The translations under genes and the position numbers were made by a program. A model generated the notes under the pieces. That model was given only the letters and a program-made list of their open reading frames with translations. It was not told the origin of the DNA and did no database searches. Shown in pieces: positions 1 through 30,115 of a stretch of 64,000 nucleotides of DNA. The stretch comes from Phytoseiulus persimilis. Taxonomy: Eukaryota > Arthropoda > Arachnida > Mesostigmata > Phytoseiidae. Location of the stretch: NCBI GenBank assembly GCA_037576195.1, contig CM075104.1:8252775-8316774 (forward strand), given 5' to 3'. Each line of letters opens with the position of its first letter. Position 1 is the first letter of the stretch.

Positions 1-320
1 TGTCCGAGCCCACGTGTCGAGTGTTTGTCGGAAGGATTGGGAAAGGGGTAAGCAGTCCCACTTGAGCAACGGATCGGAAGCACGACTCCTGCCGAGATGT
101 GGTCAGGGCGAGGAATATACTGCGCAGCCTAGCCAGGGACGTTCCCTGTCGCCCAGATATACAGCCGCGAAATTCAGGGTCGCATTTCGAGTTTCCGGAG
201 GTGAGAATGAATACAACTATCCGTGGAAAGTCTCGCCGAACTCCACCGGGAGACACCGAATTCTGGAGCTACAGAGGCACTTCTCACGAGATATCGCAGC
301 AGCTGAACGATCGCTCAAGA

Positions 321-338
321 GGGGGGGGGGGGGGGGGG
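321..338. repeat. Homopolymer run of 18 G
   Basis: An uninterrupted run of 18 G follows a short purine-rich stretch. Its true length in the genome is uncertain because long homopolymers are often miscounted in sequencing. Confidence 0.9.
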
Positions 339-2988
339 CGAGTGAAGCATCAGAAAGTTCCACGACCGGGAGTTGCCACCGCCGCGCTCGGACCCGGTGC
401 TGGAAGTGGTATCAAGCCCGCTTAGATGTCGCCCTCGCTAATCAAATTGTGCGACGCTCGGTAAACTCCGAATGACACTTAACGCTTCCCAGGGGCGCTC
501 TTCTCCGTGGCCGCTTGCTCAACTGACTGACTGCTCGCTCGCCTCATTGGTTGGTGAGTCGGTTGGATATCCTCGGAGGGGAAGCACAGACTCCTGTTCC
601 GTCTCCATCGTTTCTCATCTGTGTCTGCGACGAAATCGTTGGGACACAACAGATTCACCGTCTCCGTCTGTTTGTTCATGGCACATAACCGCACCGGTGT
701 TTCCTCACGCGCGGAACACCGGAGCAGGAGGAAAGAACCGACTCAGCCGCGAACTACCCACCTGAGCACTGCGGAACTGCTAAATTATTGGAGGCTTCGA
801 TTCGACTAGATCCAAACTCGACGTCTTTGAGTCACAGTACACTTGCCAATGGAAACCTCTACCGTGTCATCAATAAATCATAGAGTCGCTATTATCCGCA
901 ATGGCAGCGTCTTGTGGTCTACGCAAAAACTACTCCGAGCTGGGTCGGTCAGCATTGGGTGTTGTAATTCATTTAGGCTCCTTATCATCCTCCGCTGTTG
1001 TACCGCTCGCTTAAGGACAACAAAGGCACCGACAGACGACGCCAGCGGTTGCGACATCCGTGGTTTTGCCGTCGGGTTGACGTTGCTTGGGATCTGTAAA
1101 CAGATCGAGATTTACGACAATTGAAGCGTCACGACGCTGCAGGCTATGGGAAGCGGTCGCTCCGTTCGCCGAGGGCAAGTGTCAAGTGGATTTGCGTACG
1201 AATTGAGCTGGTGGCACGAAAAGTACAGCGTTGTCGAACGTGCACGGCTGATTATTCACGCGTGGAAATCAGGGGGAGGGGTGGGGTAACTTCTCGAGCC
1301 GCGAGGATTCCGGGAATCGGTACTTTGCGGGCCGTGCCGCGCGGGTGAGCTCTATGAATGCGTCTATCTGCTCGTCTCCCTCTCTGTGGAGCGACAGTTT
1401 TTCTTTGGATACTCGGAGCGAGTTTCGTGCTGTCGTAGTGGTTATACTAGTCAATCGAACACGCTACCAGTTAACTGAGATCGGTTTGCTGCTCGGCGCA
1501 ATTGGTTTTGATGTTGACTGCTCGCTGCCGATACGTTCATTCGAAGAAGGAGAAAGTTTCCGGAGAAGGCCTCAAGACGAGAGTGTCGAATTAAGCCGCT
1601 TCGCCAGCGGCGGCACTATTACATCGATCAAGTCCGCTATTCTCGCCGCAACCGCCCTCGCAACAGCAACAATAGCTTTGACCATCCGAACCGTTGTAGG
1701 AGGATAACGACCGGCATGCCATGACTAGCGACAGCGTTACGAATATGTGAGGCTGTGCGAGCAGCCCAAACAAATGACTTCCATGTGTCCAGACGAGCAA
1801 CGAGTGGTAATTGCAGGTTAATAAATAGTTTCGTTGAGGTTCTCGCCTGTGCTAGCAGCTGAGAAGATCTCTCTCGAGAAGCGACCGCAAGTGCTCGCTT
1901 TCTCCTGATGAAGCATAATAGACGGAGGAGCCTGGTCCCCCGCTTTCATTCTCAATGGAACGGAGATCTTCGGTCAAGTCCAGAATTCTCGAACGAACTC
2001 TCCGCATTTCCAAGCCCGAGCTTGATCCAACGTTTCTCCCTCTTTTCTCTCGATGGTATTGTTTCCTGCAAAACCTGCTCGGAAGGCACCGAAGCCCCGC
2101 TGTTCTTCGGTTGAGAGAAAGGGGGAAACTAGTGTCCGGGGAAGGAAAGCAAGCAAAGCGATAGGAAAAGAGGCCCTGGAATGTTGTTGAGATTCGAGCC
2201 GGAGTGCCAACGCTGGAGCGTTCCGGTTGAAATACGGTACTGACCGAACGCTTGGCATTTGTGCGGCCTTAACGCGTTGTTATTCGTCGAAGACCCGTCC
2301 ACGTTGTGGTGAGCTCTCAGCGACGGCCTCCGTACGCACCTCCTGGGATTGGGGAATTGATGAGGATGAAGACACGAGGAAGCTTCAGCCGATGGGTCGG
2401 CTGTGTGGTCTGGAGGGGGCCGAGCTCGGCTCCAATGGTTTCGTCTAGTCCATGGAGCTCTGTGTTAATGACCATGCTGCCCGAACGCCCACCTCGCCCC
2501 CCCCTCCAAGTTGGTAACGCCCCTGATTCCGAGTGATGATTCGCGTGGAAAACCGGACCAATCTCGTTGTGTCTCTCCTCAAAACCTTCCCCTGCCCTGC
2601 CCCGAGGACTTCGCTCCGAAGAGCAGAGAAGTGGCAAACTTTCTCTCCGTTGGAGCAACGAATAAGACTGTCGGGAGGCAATCAATCCGAAATGAATTCC
2701 GGACGATATCCCCATTGTTATTCAACTCCGGTGGCTCATACCGATGCTCCAACTTCGAACTCGCAGTCACATCCCACCGGATGTTAGGCGGGTAGAGGTA
2801 ACCAAAATCGATAGGAGAGGGCCGCATGTCGTACGGGGTTTGAATCTCGTTGTTGGATCTGATCTCGATTCCCATTTAGCGAATAGAGCTATAAATGGCG
2901 CGAACTCTGACCCGGTTTCACCTGTGACTTCGATACGCTTCTCACAATTGCGTTATGGGGATTGACGTGTTCGACACGTGCGATGGCC

Positions 2989-3014
2989 TTCTTCTCTCTC
3001 TTTCTCTCTCTCTC
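2989..3014. repeat. CT-rich microsatellite
   Basis: An imperfect CT dinucleotide tract of about 26 bases lies roughly 350 bases upstream of the first recognised exon of gene 1. It lies too far from the acceptor to be its pyrimidine tract. Confidence 0.8.
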
Positions 3015-3360
3015 GCTGTTTCATACATCCATTGCTACAAGTTCACTCGCTCGGTCACTCGTTTGTGTATGAACACACACGCACACAACTCTGGCAAAGT
3101 CGACAGTTGATTCCCCGAAGGGCCGTTAGGTAACACACCGTGGGAGCTTCGCTTCAAACCCATACAACCCTCTATGGATCGTCGTCATCATCGTCGTCCG
3201 GTCGCCCGCCTGCTTACAAAACTAGCACCTGACCGGGTGACCACCTCAACACCCCTTGAGTGCACCCATGTGACGGCCTCGCTCGTTCGGAAATCCACCT
3301 AGAGTCGAGATTTTATGGAGTTTCTCGATCTTAATCCTCCCGCCCGCTTTTTGTTTTCAG

Positions 3361-21377
<18,017 letters not shown>

Positions 21378-22182
21378 TCCATCTTCGACGACTTCGATCT
21401 TCTGAACTACCGTATCAAGCGCGCATTTCGAGTATATCGGCCACACAGGCGAACGTAGGGGTATGACGCGGAACCGCGAGAAACTCCTCACTTGTGATAC
21501 CACTGGTCTGGGGAAGCCACAGCAGATGTTGTTCATGTCGTACACAGCAGCAATGAACGATTTAGGATGCCCGAGCTTTCGGCGCTCTTGATACTCACGG
21601 TTGATTCAGCGTGCTCGACCGAGACGAGTGAATCGGGGCCCGTTGCGAGGGGAGGATTTTTCAAAAAATCGCGGGAGCAAATCCCTGGAGCGACAGCTGG
21701 CCCCGGTTCCGTCCTCGCACGAGCCGACACAGTCGGTGATGCGCGGAAGAGTCGTGATCTTCGAGGAGAAACCAACACCGGCATGGCGGAAGCGAAAGCG
21801 AATTCTCGGTGCGGTGTGCATTCTACAGTGAATCCCGGAGAGCAGGAACGGGTTTTCCTCCGGGCTGGAAGACGAGGAAGGCCCTCGTCAGGCCCGGAGA
21901 AGGTCGGATCGCGTTTGTGTGCATTTGATTTCGTGTGAATATTCATCCAAAATATCGAAACTGACCAGGAGCTAGTCAAAGAAACCCTCCGACGCGGACG
22001 TGGTTCCCTCGATCGAAACTATTTCGGATTGCTAGTATCGTACCGTCACGAATATCGAGTTTCTGATGATCATTAGCGGCATCTAGCTTAGGAGAGTCTG
22101 GGCTAGGTAGCTGGCGAGGCTGAGGAGCGAGATATGATAACCATAGTAATATATTGTTGTGTGAGTTTATAACGCGGACACC

Positions 22183-22188
22183 AATAAA
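22183..22188 (+). terminator. Candidate polyadenylation signal of gene 1
   Basis: AATAAA lies about 800 bases after the gene 1 stop codon; a second copy is at 22335-22340. A 3' UTR of this size would resemble the one inferred for the paralogue. No cDNA evidence was available. Confidence 0.35.
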
Positions 22189-25100
22189 CGAACGAGGACG
22201 AAAATTCATCGCTGTTCACCGACCGAGTGTTCTTTTCTCCGCCAAAAGCTAAGCGCACTTCCAAGGGGTGAAGTGTTCCACTCTGTGCGGGATCACTTCC
22301 GCTGACGTCGAGGAACCCCGCGGCTCCGATCGAGAATAAAGATTGAGGAGAAATCCAGGAGCTGCTCCCGCGCCCTTCCCGCCAAGACAAACTGCGTCGA
22401 TTTGGAGGAAGCGGGCCGGATACAAATTGGCTGATCGCTCGAAACCGAAAGCCTCGTTTCGGGCTGGGTGTTGGGTGACAATGTGTTGATGTTGCGGGGT
22501 GAGCCAGACTTACTCCCTAGCCGATCGTTGCCTAATGTATGCTAATAGAGGGGTTTTACATCGAGTGGCAGATGGCTCGCAGGTGGAGAGCCGCGAATCG
22601 GAGCGCCGAAACACAAGTCCTCGTTCGAAGCAAGAAGTGAACAACGGAACACTCGTTCTTCAAAACTTTCGAGAGACCATTGTTGAGCTACTCCAGCAGT
22701 GCCTGATTCCGCCGCTATCGAGCAGGTAGTGTTTACACTCTGCACCCAGCACGATTGATGTTCGGAGTTGAGTCAACGAATGAATTCCCAGTCACCTCCA
22801 TCTAAGAAATCGAAAGCATCGGGGAGATTTCGATTGGATGCAGCCATCGAGCGGCTGCATTTCGGAGCAGAGTACCAGCGGAATGTACTCCTTGTTCTCG
22901 AGATGCCGATTCGGAGGTAGAACTCCCGTTCTGATTCAATAACGAACGCGGAAATGGTTCGATCCTTGATCGGCAGGTCATTATCGAGCGAGTGCATGGA
23001 CACAAATGAACCTCTGGAGCAATCAGAACAACGTTCGATTCGACAATTTCGACCCAGCGTGACGAGTGCATTACACGCAGATAGATATACCCCGAGGTCA
23101 ACCCGTTTCGCTGGATTTCCATGCCACTTTCGCTCGCGCCTCCCTCCCTTTCCCTCTGCTTCTCTCGCTGGCTCCCAATCTTGCTCCGTAGATTTTCCGG
23201 TACTTGTACGTTGAGCCCCCTCTTCGGGAAGGGCGGGATAACACGGTGGATCAACCCGCCATCCACGCAAGAAGCGAGGGCTGAAGCGGCGGAATCCACG
23301 CCATGGGAAGAGGCGCAACATAGGATTGTCTCTGCGCACCGCTTCGTCCTCCTTTCTCCCGCCCCCTCTCTCCCCGCGCCGCCGTCTGACGGGCTTGCAA
23401 CACGCCATTCGGGCTGTTTCCGACCGCTTCTCGTCGAGGAGACCTAACAAACAAGCACCGATCTTTTTCTTGCAGTCGTTCTGATTACGACCTTACGTCG
23501 ATTGAAATATCCATCGAGTGTCGAGGTTTTATGCGGATTGTCAACGGGAAATCTAACGCCATCCATGTTCGTCAGGATCTTGCAACTGCTCGTCTTGTTA
23601 ACAGGTCTTATCAGAGCGCTATTAGAGGTTTCGTGTTACAGCACACTCACTCACGATGTGAATGAGCGAACGAACAAGACGCCCTGTCATCCCGCCAACT
23701 GTGGGTGGCTCGAGTAGTGCTGCTGAGCAGCCAGATCGAATTTCATGCGGTCGGATCCTGCAGCACATGAGGTGCGAGCCGGGGTCGCGTGCGCTCTCAT
23801 ATTTGTCGAGCCGGTTGCTCAAGGCCCGTTAATCGTTTCCCAGGCGGCGGGGAGGACCGGCAAGCAAGAAGGTGATAGAGCAGATATCCAGTCACTCTGC
23901 CAGCGCAGTTAGCGGGAGATGCTATCTGAGAGACTTTGTGGGAACCGCATGCCTAGAAGTCGTCTCATATCTGACTTGACCTCAATGAAGCTTGTCTTCC
24001 TGTGAAGCCTCCATCGTCCCAGCAATCACGGGAGGCGCTTTCTCTCGAAGATACATACACGGGTGTCGTCTTGAATCCTCAGCTCCGCTTCTGGAGGAGA
24101 CTCCGGAGTTCCTTGGAGCTGTACGACGGAACAGAAATGAGCAAGGCGTGCGACGTCGCCGTGAATCGAGCGTTCGCGGGCCGATAAGTAAGCGATTAGG
24201 AATGTCGGGACTCTGACCGGCCCTTCGAAACTCGTTGAGTCGCTCGGGTAGCCTTTAGGTAGGCGTGTCGTGTAGTCCGCTCGGCAGGATTATTCTTTGA
24301 ATGGGTGTACTGAACTGTTTCTGGATCGACCTGCTGTTCCCTAACAGGGCTGTACTCGATCGGGCGGAGCTGATGGTGAACAGTCGAGCCAGATTTCGTA
24401 CGAGCCCTCTGTGGACTGATTTGACGGAGAGACGAACGAGCACACTACGGTTATGTTCAAGTGAGCTCTTTCGATCGGGTTCCGCCCACTTCTGTCCTGA
24501 CGTCAACAGTTCAGCGGGGAACTTCTCTATGAGACAAAAGTCCCTATATAAACTCGTGAATGGTACTGGCCGGCATGGCGGGCTCGCATTGATCAGAACT
24601 GGCCAATTTGATTAGCATGTCGTGCCGACTTGCCATCACTGAGCTAAGAATTCAATCTCTCAACAGGGACGAATGTCAGCCGATTCTTCCAATCTCAGGA
24701 GCTTTGCGTGACCGCGCAGTTTCCTAGACTGCTGACTTTTCCGTCTGATTTGATACCACTCGAACCTCGATACATCGCATCTGAGTTGGGACGTTTCTTC
24801 GTGCGTGTGTGGCGCGCGTGCAGTTTCGAGAGCGGTGAAATCTGAGCCGGGAACCGCAGCTTAGACCGTGTGTCTCAGTCAGTCCGGGCGATCACAGTTT
24901 CATTGACTGCCTATGAGAACTATGAGAGCGCTCTCCCCCGGCGCACGTTCTCGCCGGAAGATTACCTCTCTGAGGCTCTACGGAGGAATTTTCGAGTCTG
25001 CCGGACGGAGAGGACGGATCACTCAGGAAAATACACGGAGCCCTGGCGCTGAGGGAGAAAACGCGATTTTTCGGGCCATCAGACCCGCGGAGGGAGGTAT

Positions 25101-25383
25101 TGGAATCGGAAAAACGGCCCGAGTATTGCGCCCGGAGGTCGAGTGAGCCAGCGTCAGGTACGATCGACTACCACTTGTTTCTTCCGCTGCTGCTTGCGCT
25201 CGTTCAAAGTTCTATTCAATAAGGGTTTCGTCGGCATTGCCCTCTCCCCTCTCCGTCAGATATCAGCGGCAGGAGCGACGCCTCACTCCTTAGTCGATTC
25301 CACACTCGTTTCTCACCCTTCCTCCGTCTCCCACGTGAAACCATTTGGGAACGGAACAAACGCTGCGCTGAGGGAAGACAGAC

Positions 25384-25420
25384 GAATGAATGAATGAGCG
25401 GGCAGGCGGGCGGGCGGGCG
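25384..25420. repeat. Tetranucleotide repeat (gaat then cggg/gcgg)
   Basis: About 37 bases in which a GAAT repeat changes into a GGGC-type repeat, in the intergenic interval between the paralogues. Confidence 0.8.
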
Positions 25421-26343
25421 AAGCTGCATCGAGTCAAGTCGTAACGGCGCGAGAGGCTTTTTATTGAAATTCCACCCATTTGCTGTTCCCCTTTTATCTG
25501 GCGGCGACGGTTCTCCTTTGCTTTCTCTGCTCGCCTCAGAAGCTGCGAACGAGTTTTTCGCGCGTTCGTTCGAGGAATTTCGAAGATTCTCGCCCAGTCG
25601 GAATCGTCTCGAATTGAGTAGATCGCTGGCGCCTATTTCGACGGGGAATCGAATTTTCAGAATAGATGGTCTCTAAAACGAGACGAACGGATATTGAAAC
25701 AGCGCCGTCCGCCACCGAATAAAGGGTTTCGCCCTATCGCCCGCAACCCGGCTTCTGTGAGAGCCAGGGCTTGCAGGGATAGATGGACTCGGAGCGAGGC
25801 CCACCCTGGGCCTGATGGATTGTGATGAACTGCGTAGTGACCGGTGCGCAACCGGTGGTGCTCCACATCGATTGATGGAACACTGCTCCTCACGAGCGAG
25901 TTCGCTTGCAAACATAGAGCTTCCATCCCGAGACTGAGATCGCCTCCACGTGAGTTTCGTAGACGCTGTTCGTCATCAAGGGCTCTCCGAGAGAAGTTCT
26001 CCGGACCTCCTGACTGAAACGCACGTAACGAGCTCTCCCCTCGATCCGGAGCCTCTCTCGATTCCTCTGACTCTCCACTGAGTCAGGAGGGAGGAAAGCT
26101 ATCAAAAGAAGTTCCGGCGTTCAAGATATACACCCCGGGTCAAAAAACCATCGGGGGCTCAACTGAGAGAGAGAATTGTAAATCGCTCGGTGGTCATCCT
26201 TCGGATTGAGATTCGTCGGCCGAGCAAACAGCCGGTTGGTTGCCCGGCCGGCCAAGCCTTGAAGGCCCTGCGGTGTCCTTCGGGAAATCATGAGCAGTCC
26301 GTCGGCCACTGCTTTCACCGGGCTGCTATAAACGGAGGGAAGA

Positions 26344-26361
26344 AGTCAGTCAGTCAGTCAG
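26344..26361. repeat. AGTC tetranucleotide repeat
   Basis: Four and a half copies of AGTC in the intergenic interval between the two Senseless-family genes. Confidence 0.85.
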
Positions 26362-29300
26362 CCGAGAGAGGAATGAAGATCCCTGCTTTTCATTATTCAC
26401 CTGCAGTCGAGCACCCGACCGCGTTCACTCATCGTTCCCTCGGTCCATTCGCGGGCTCCGTCGTTACACTGACGAGCCTGACCCTTTCTCCTGTGAGACA
26501 ACTGCAGCCGACACGGGGCGGTCTCCCTCCTCATCGTCGTCTCCTTCGTCAGGCATGTATTATTAGTCGTCTCATTGGCATGATGAAAACGTCAGCCTGG
26601 ATTGCCTCCTGTTAGCCTCATGAGGAAACTCCATTCAGCAAGAAGCTGGGGGTCCTGGGGGACGCAGGAATCTGTTCCCCGGCTGGGCACGTCGTGCGTG
26701 GCATCGCAGGCAGAGCCAAAGCCTCACCGCCCTCATCTACTCGCCGCTAGCCGTTTCGGAAAGCCGCCTCGTCTCGAACGGTCAGGAGCTCCAATTTGTG
26801 ATTCTGCCGTCACTCAAGGTCCTGAGGTCTGTCATCCCCCGGAATTCTCGATGGAAAACTGATGCAACGCAGGATGGAACAGGAGCGAGGTCGACCTGGT
26901 GCAGCATAAGATGCACCGAGGTTGAGATTGGAGGGCGAGACGGGGCGCGAGGGCGAATGAGCCAATGGCTGAGCACAGATTGGAGGAAGGACGACACCCT
27001 GCCACCGTCGTGTCAGGAGAACGACCCTCATGGGCTCTGGGCGGGGCAACCCACTCCATTATGGGGCATCGGAGTCAAAGAAGGGGCAGTCCTCGAGCGT
27101 GAAAGTCGTTGCGAGGGCTGTTGTTCGAAGATACACACGCACACATAGATTCCCATTTTCGCCATCATCACCGGGTTCAAGACTCCCCGGCTCAGGGTTC
27201 TCGGAGGGGTCGATGGGGAAGCGAAGTTCGGCGTCAGTTGTCGCCATGAAACAAGCTGCTAGCTCTACACTGATCGACAGATCGGTCGTCGCAAGTGTGT
27301 CCGCTCGTCGTCGTCCTGATGAGATGTCTCCCGCAAAACGCTGCCCGGTTGTCGCCCCCAGCGAAATCCCGACGGCTCTTGAATGCAGGTGGCGCCGTTT
27401 TCTGATTATTCGTTTCAGAACGAAGGATAACGACAGCTAGTCTCGAACGAGTGCCATCGGCAACGGACTGAAAATCCCAGGCCAATGGACCGAGTCCTAG
27501 CGGATCTGGTGTCGGAACTTTGGATTCACAGACTCGAGAACGTTGCCTCAATTTCCCCAAAACTGAATTCGCGGGGAATCCTTCCCCCCGACGCCACCAT
27601 TCGGCTCGGTCCGCGCTCCTTCCTCTGTCCCGTGTGCGAGCTGGAAGATTCGGCTCCGCTCGGTGCAAATCGTCAGACCAGTGTTGTTCCTATCAAAGAA
27701 CCCATCGATATTATTTATATAGGTCTGAGTGAGTGTTGGCTGTGTTCGCGGTCTGCTGAGGGCAAGTGCGCGAGTTCCCAAGGAGTTGTTATTGTTCCCT
27801 GTGACACCTCCTTGATGTCCTGATCCCTGAACCGAGATCTCCTCTTGATTACCTCAACCTCGTCTCTCTCAGCCTCGAGGCAACCCACCTGCGAATGATT
27901 CACGATCCACACTACGAAGAGCCAAGCGGATGACGCTGTGTGAAGTTTTTCGTTTCTCCGCGCGCCTCAAACAGGACTCTGTGTGTTGCAGCGCTACGAT
28001 GCGGATCGTTACCATCGTGCCGATGTTGGATCATCGAAGACGTCGCGGAAATCTCATCGATGTCTCGTTGGCAGAACCGCCGACGGATTTCCCGTCGGGC
28101 CGACGCGACGTAGCGCCGAAGAGAATCAGATGCCGCCTATAGAGATCGGCGCGAAGGATCTAACCTTCCTCCCGCCTTCCTCCTCGATTTGTACGCCCGC
28201 ATCTCCGCCGGCGATTGCGCGGTGGTCATTACCTTAATCATGGAAGCTGGCTCTCGTTCCGAATGAAACGAATCGAGACTTGGGCGAACGCGTTCGCTCT
28301 CTCGAGGGAGCCACTCAGGGAACGATCTCGCAGAAGTGTTAGCGCACCAGTAGAACGTAATTCGATCCCATTTCTCCGACACGATGATTCTTTCTCGTGA
28401 GCCACGCCGACGGATGGACGGACGGGCGGCAACTCAAAGCGAACTCTCCGGATCTTGGTCACAATGAGCTCAATTGAGTGGAAATCCGTTCGGGTCGCAG
28501 TTCGTAGCCGCTTGATAGGATTGTCGTGTTGCCGAGCTTCAACAAGGTGCAACCGAGCAGGCAGCTCGTCGGGAGAGCGTCCGCGGTCGCAGTTGCTCTT
28601 CTATCGCCATTGTCAGTCGAACAAGTTCACCGAGCAGACTCAATAGACTCCGAGATTCTGCTCACTTCGATGGCGGCTGAAAAAGATTAACTCGCCCGAG
28701 GGTAGTCCCGGTACTTTACATCCTCGAAACATCGGTTCACCCATTTCTGAACTGAACAGCGGTACCGCCTTGAACAGCGACTGCCGACCGCCACTTCGCT
28801 CGCTCGTCACCAGACGATGAGCGCGAATGTTAAGAGAAGATATCAAAATTGGCGCAGGCGTTTCAGAGTTCATCTTGTGGTAAATCTTCTCCTTTTTTTT
28901 TTCTCCATTTCACGCAAATCGGGGGAACGAGTCGCTCGAGAAACTCAGAACAGTTTTTAGTACACCGCTATGCTAGAACAACGGCGTAGCATCTGTGCAA
29001 TTGCTTCTCTGTCGGACGGTAACTGCCCCGCAGCCCCAGACGTCGTCACCTTCACGGAGGCCGCTTCGTCCTTCGTTCCTGCTAAATAGGTTCAAAGCCA
29101 CACATACAGATAAGTTTCAGAATGACCAGAGTCATCAACGACAATATGAGGAGTGTGAATTCGTGTTCGCCAGCGTAAATTGAACATCAGACGCTGTCGT
29201 GTCAACGCCTCCCTCATTTAGAAGACTAGAGAGGATAACACCAAACATGCATGATTTACTTTACAAGTACGCTTATGCAGACCGACCTGACACGATAAAA

Positions 29301-29842
29301 GGCTTTTTTTTCCTCATTTCCGAGTGATGAGCATACAGTTAGTATATTACTTGGTGGTTCCCGTTGGTAACTCTCGCGACGAAGCTTGGTGGAGCTTTCC
29401 GTCACGGAGGGCGGTTTCGTTCAACAAGGCAATCGCCCTGCGCCTCAGTTCCATTTAGGAATGCGATGCTCAGCACGGGAATGTTCTCCCCAATAAGAGC
29501 TTCCGGAGGGGAGCTGTCGGTGGCATGCGGCGTGATTCCAGATTCAGCCTCTCGTCGATATCCAACCAATGTCGCGGGCCGGACTCTTGACTAGCAGACA
29601 AAGTCACGATCACAAGTCTCATTCAGGAGCCATCTTCGGGCGGATGATCATCAAACAGAGGACAAAGAAGCGATATATTGTCGAAGTACGACGACTACAG
29701 GGGAGAATTTCTCCGAGATGCGTCGACTTCCGATTTCGGAACAGATCGGGCGGAAGCTTCGCTCGAGTTCTTGAACCTTGAACGTTTTTGGTGCGTTCGC
29801 GTGCGATCTTCCAACTATCTCCAAGCGGGAAATCCTTGCGAT

Positions 29843-30115
29843 CAGTAGCGTAGCGAGGGGGGGAGGGGCTGTCCGCTCCGGGCATCAGGTCGGTAGGGGC
29901 ATCAGAATGCCTCTCAATGCTTGTTACAGCAGGCAACTTGGGCTCTTCCAAGTGATTTCTTCTCCGAAACCCTCAGAGTAGGGGCAAAGTCAGTCGTTGC
30001 ACCTTGCATTTTCCACCCTCTTGACAAACCATGATCTATATTTTCACCAGACAAGGGAAAATAAGGGGGGACATCGAATCCCACCCGGGCATCATGGAGG
30101 CTCGCTACGCGACTG
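29843..30115. mobile_element. hAT-type non-autonomous DNA transposon (MITE), 273 bp
   Basis: The ends are CAGTAGCGTAGCGAG on the left and, read on the other strand, CAGTCGCGTAGCGAG on the right: 14 of 15 bases match as terminal inverted repeats. The element is flanked on both sides by CTTGCGAT, a perfect 8-bp target-site duplication (29835-29842 and 30116-30123). An 8-bp duplication with CAG-starting ends is typical of hAT elements. The interior is only about 240 bases and encodes no transposase, so movement would have needed a transposase supplied by another element. Perfect duplications suggest a fairly recent insertion, while the terminal mismatch shows some drift. Confidence 0.8.

Larger units (their letters stand above)
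1..3360. other. No supported gene; presumed 5' intron or upstream region of gene 1
   Basis: I see no reading frame here with convincing protein-like content. The first recognised exon of gene 1 begins at 3361 behind a strong splice acceptor, so at least one more exon must lie upstream, either in this stretch or before the window. I looked for a start codon followed by Pro-Arg, the SNAG start seen in the paralogue, and found none. The stretch contains a run of 18 G at 321-338 and a CT-rich tract near 3 kb. Confidence 0.5.

Noticed and set aside
472-553. Frame ending in phase 1 at a GTGAGT donor, tested as the first exon of gene 1
   Set aside because: The phase would fit the 3361 exon, but the encoded peptide has no SNAG motif or other family feature; phase agreement alone occurs by chance one time in three.
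22773-23450. Minus-strand frame of 225 codons
   Set aside because: Highly charged, arbitrary composition without motifs; it overlaps several other frames and has no plausible splice partners.
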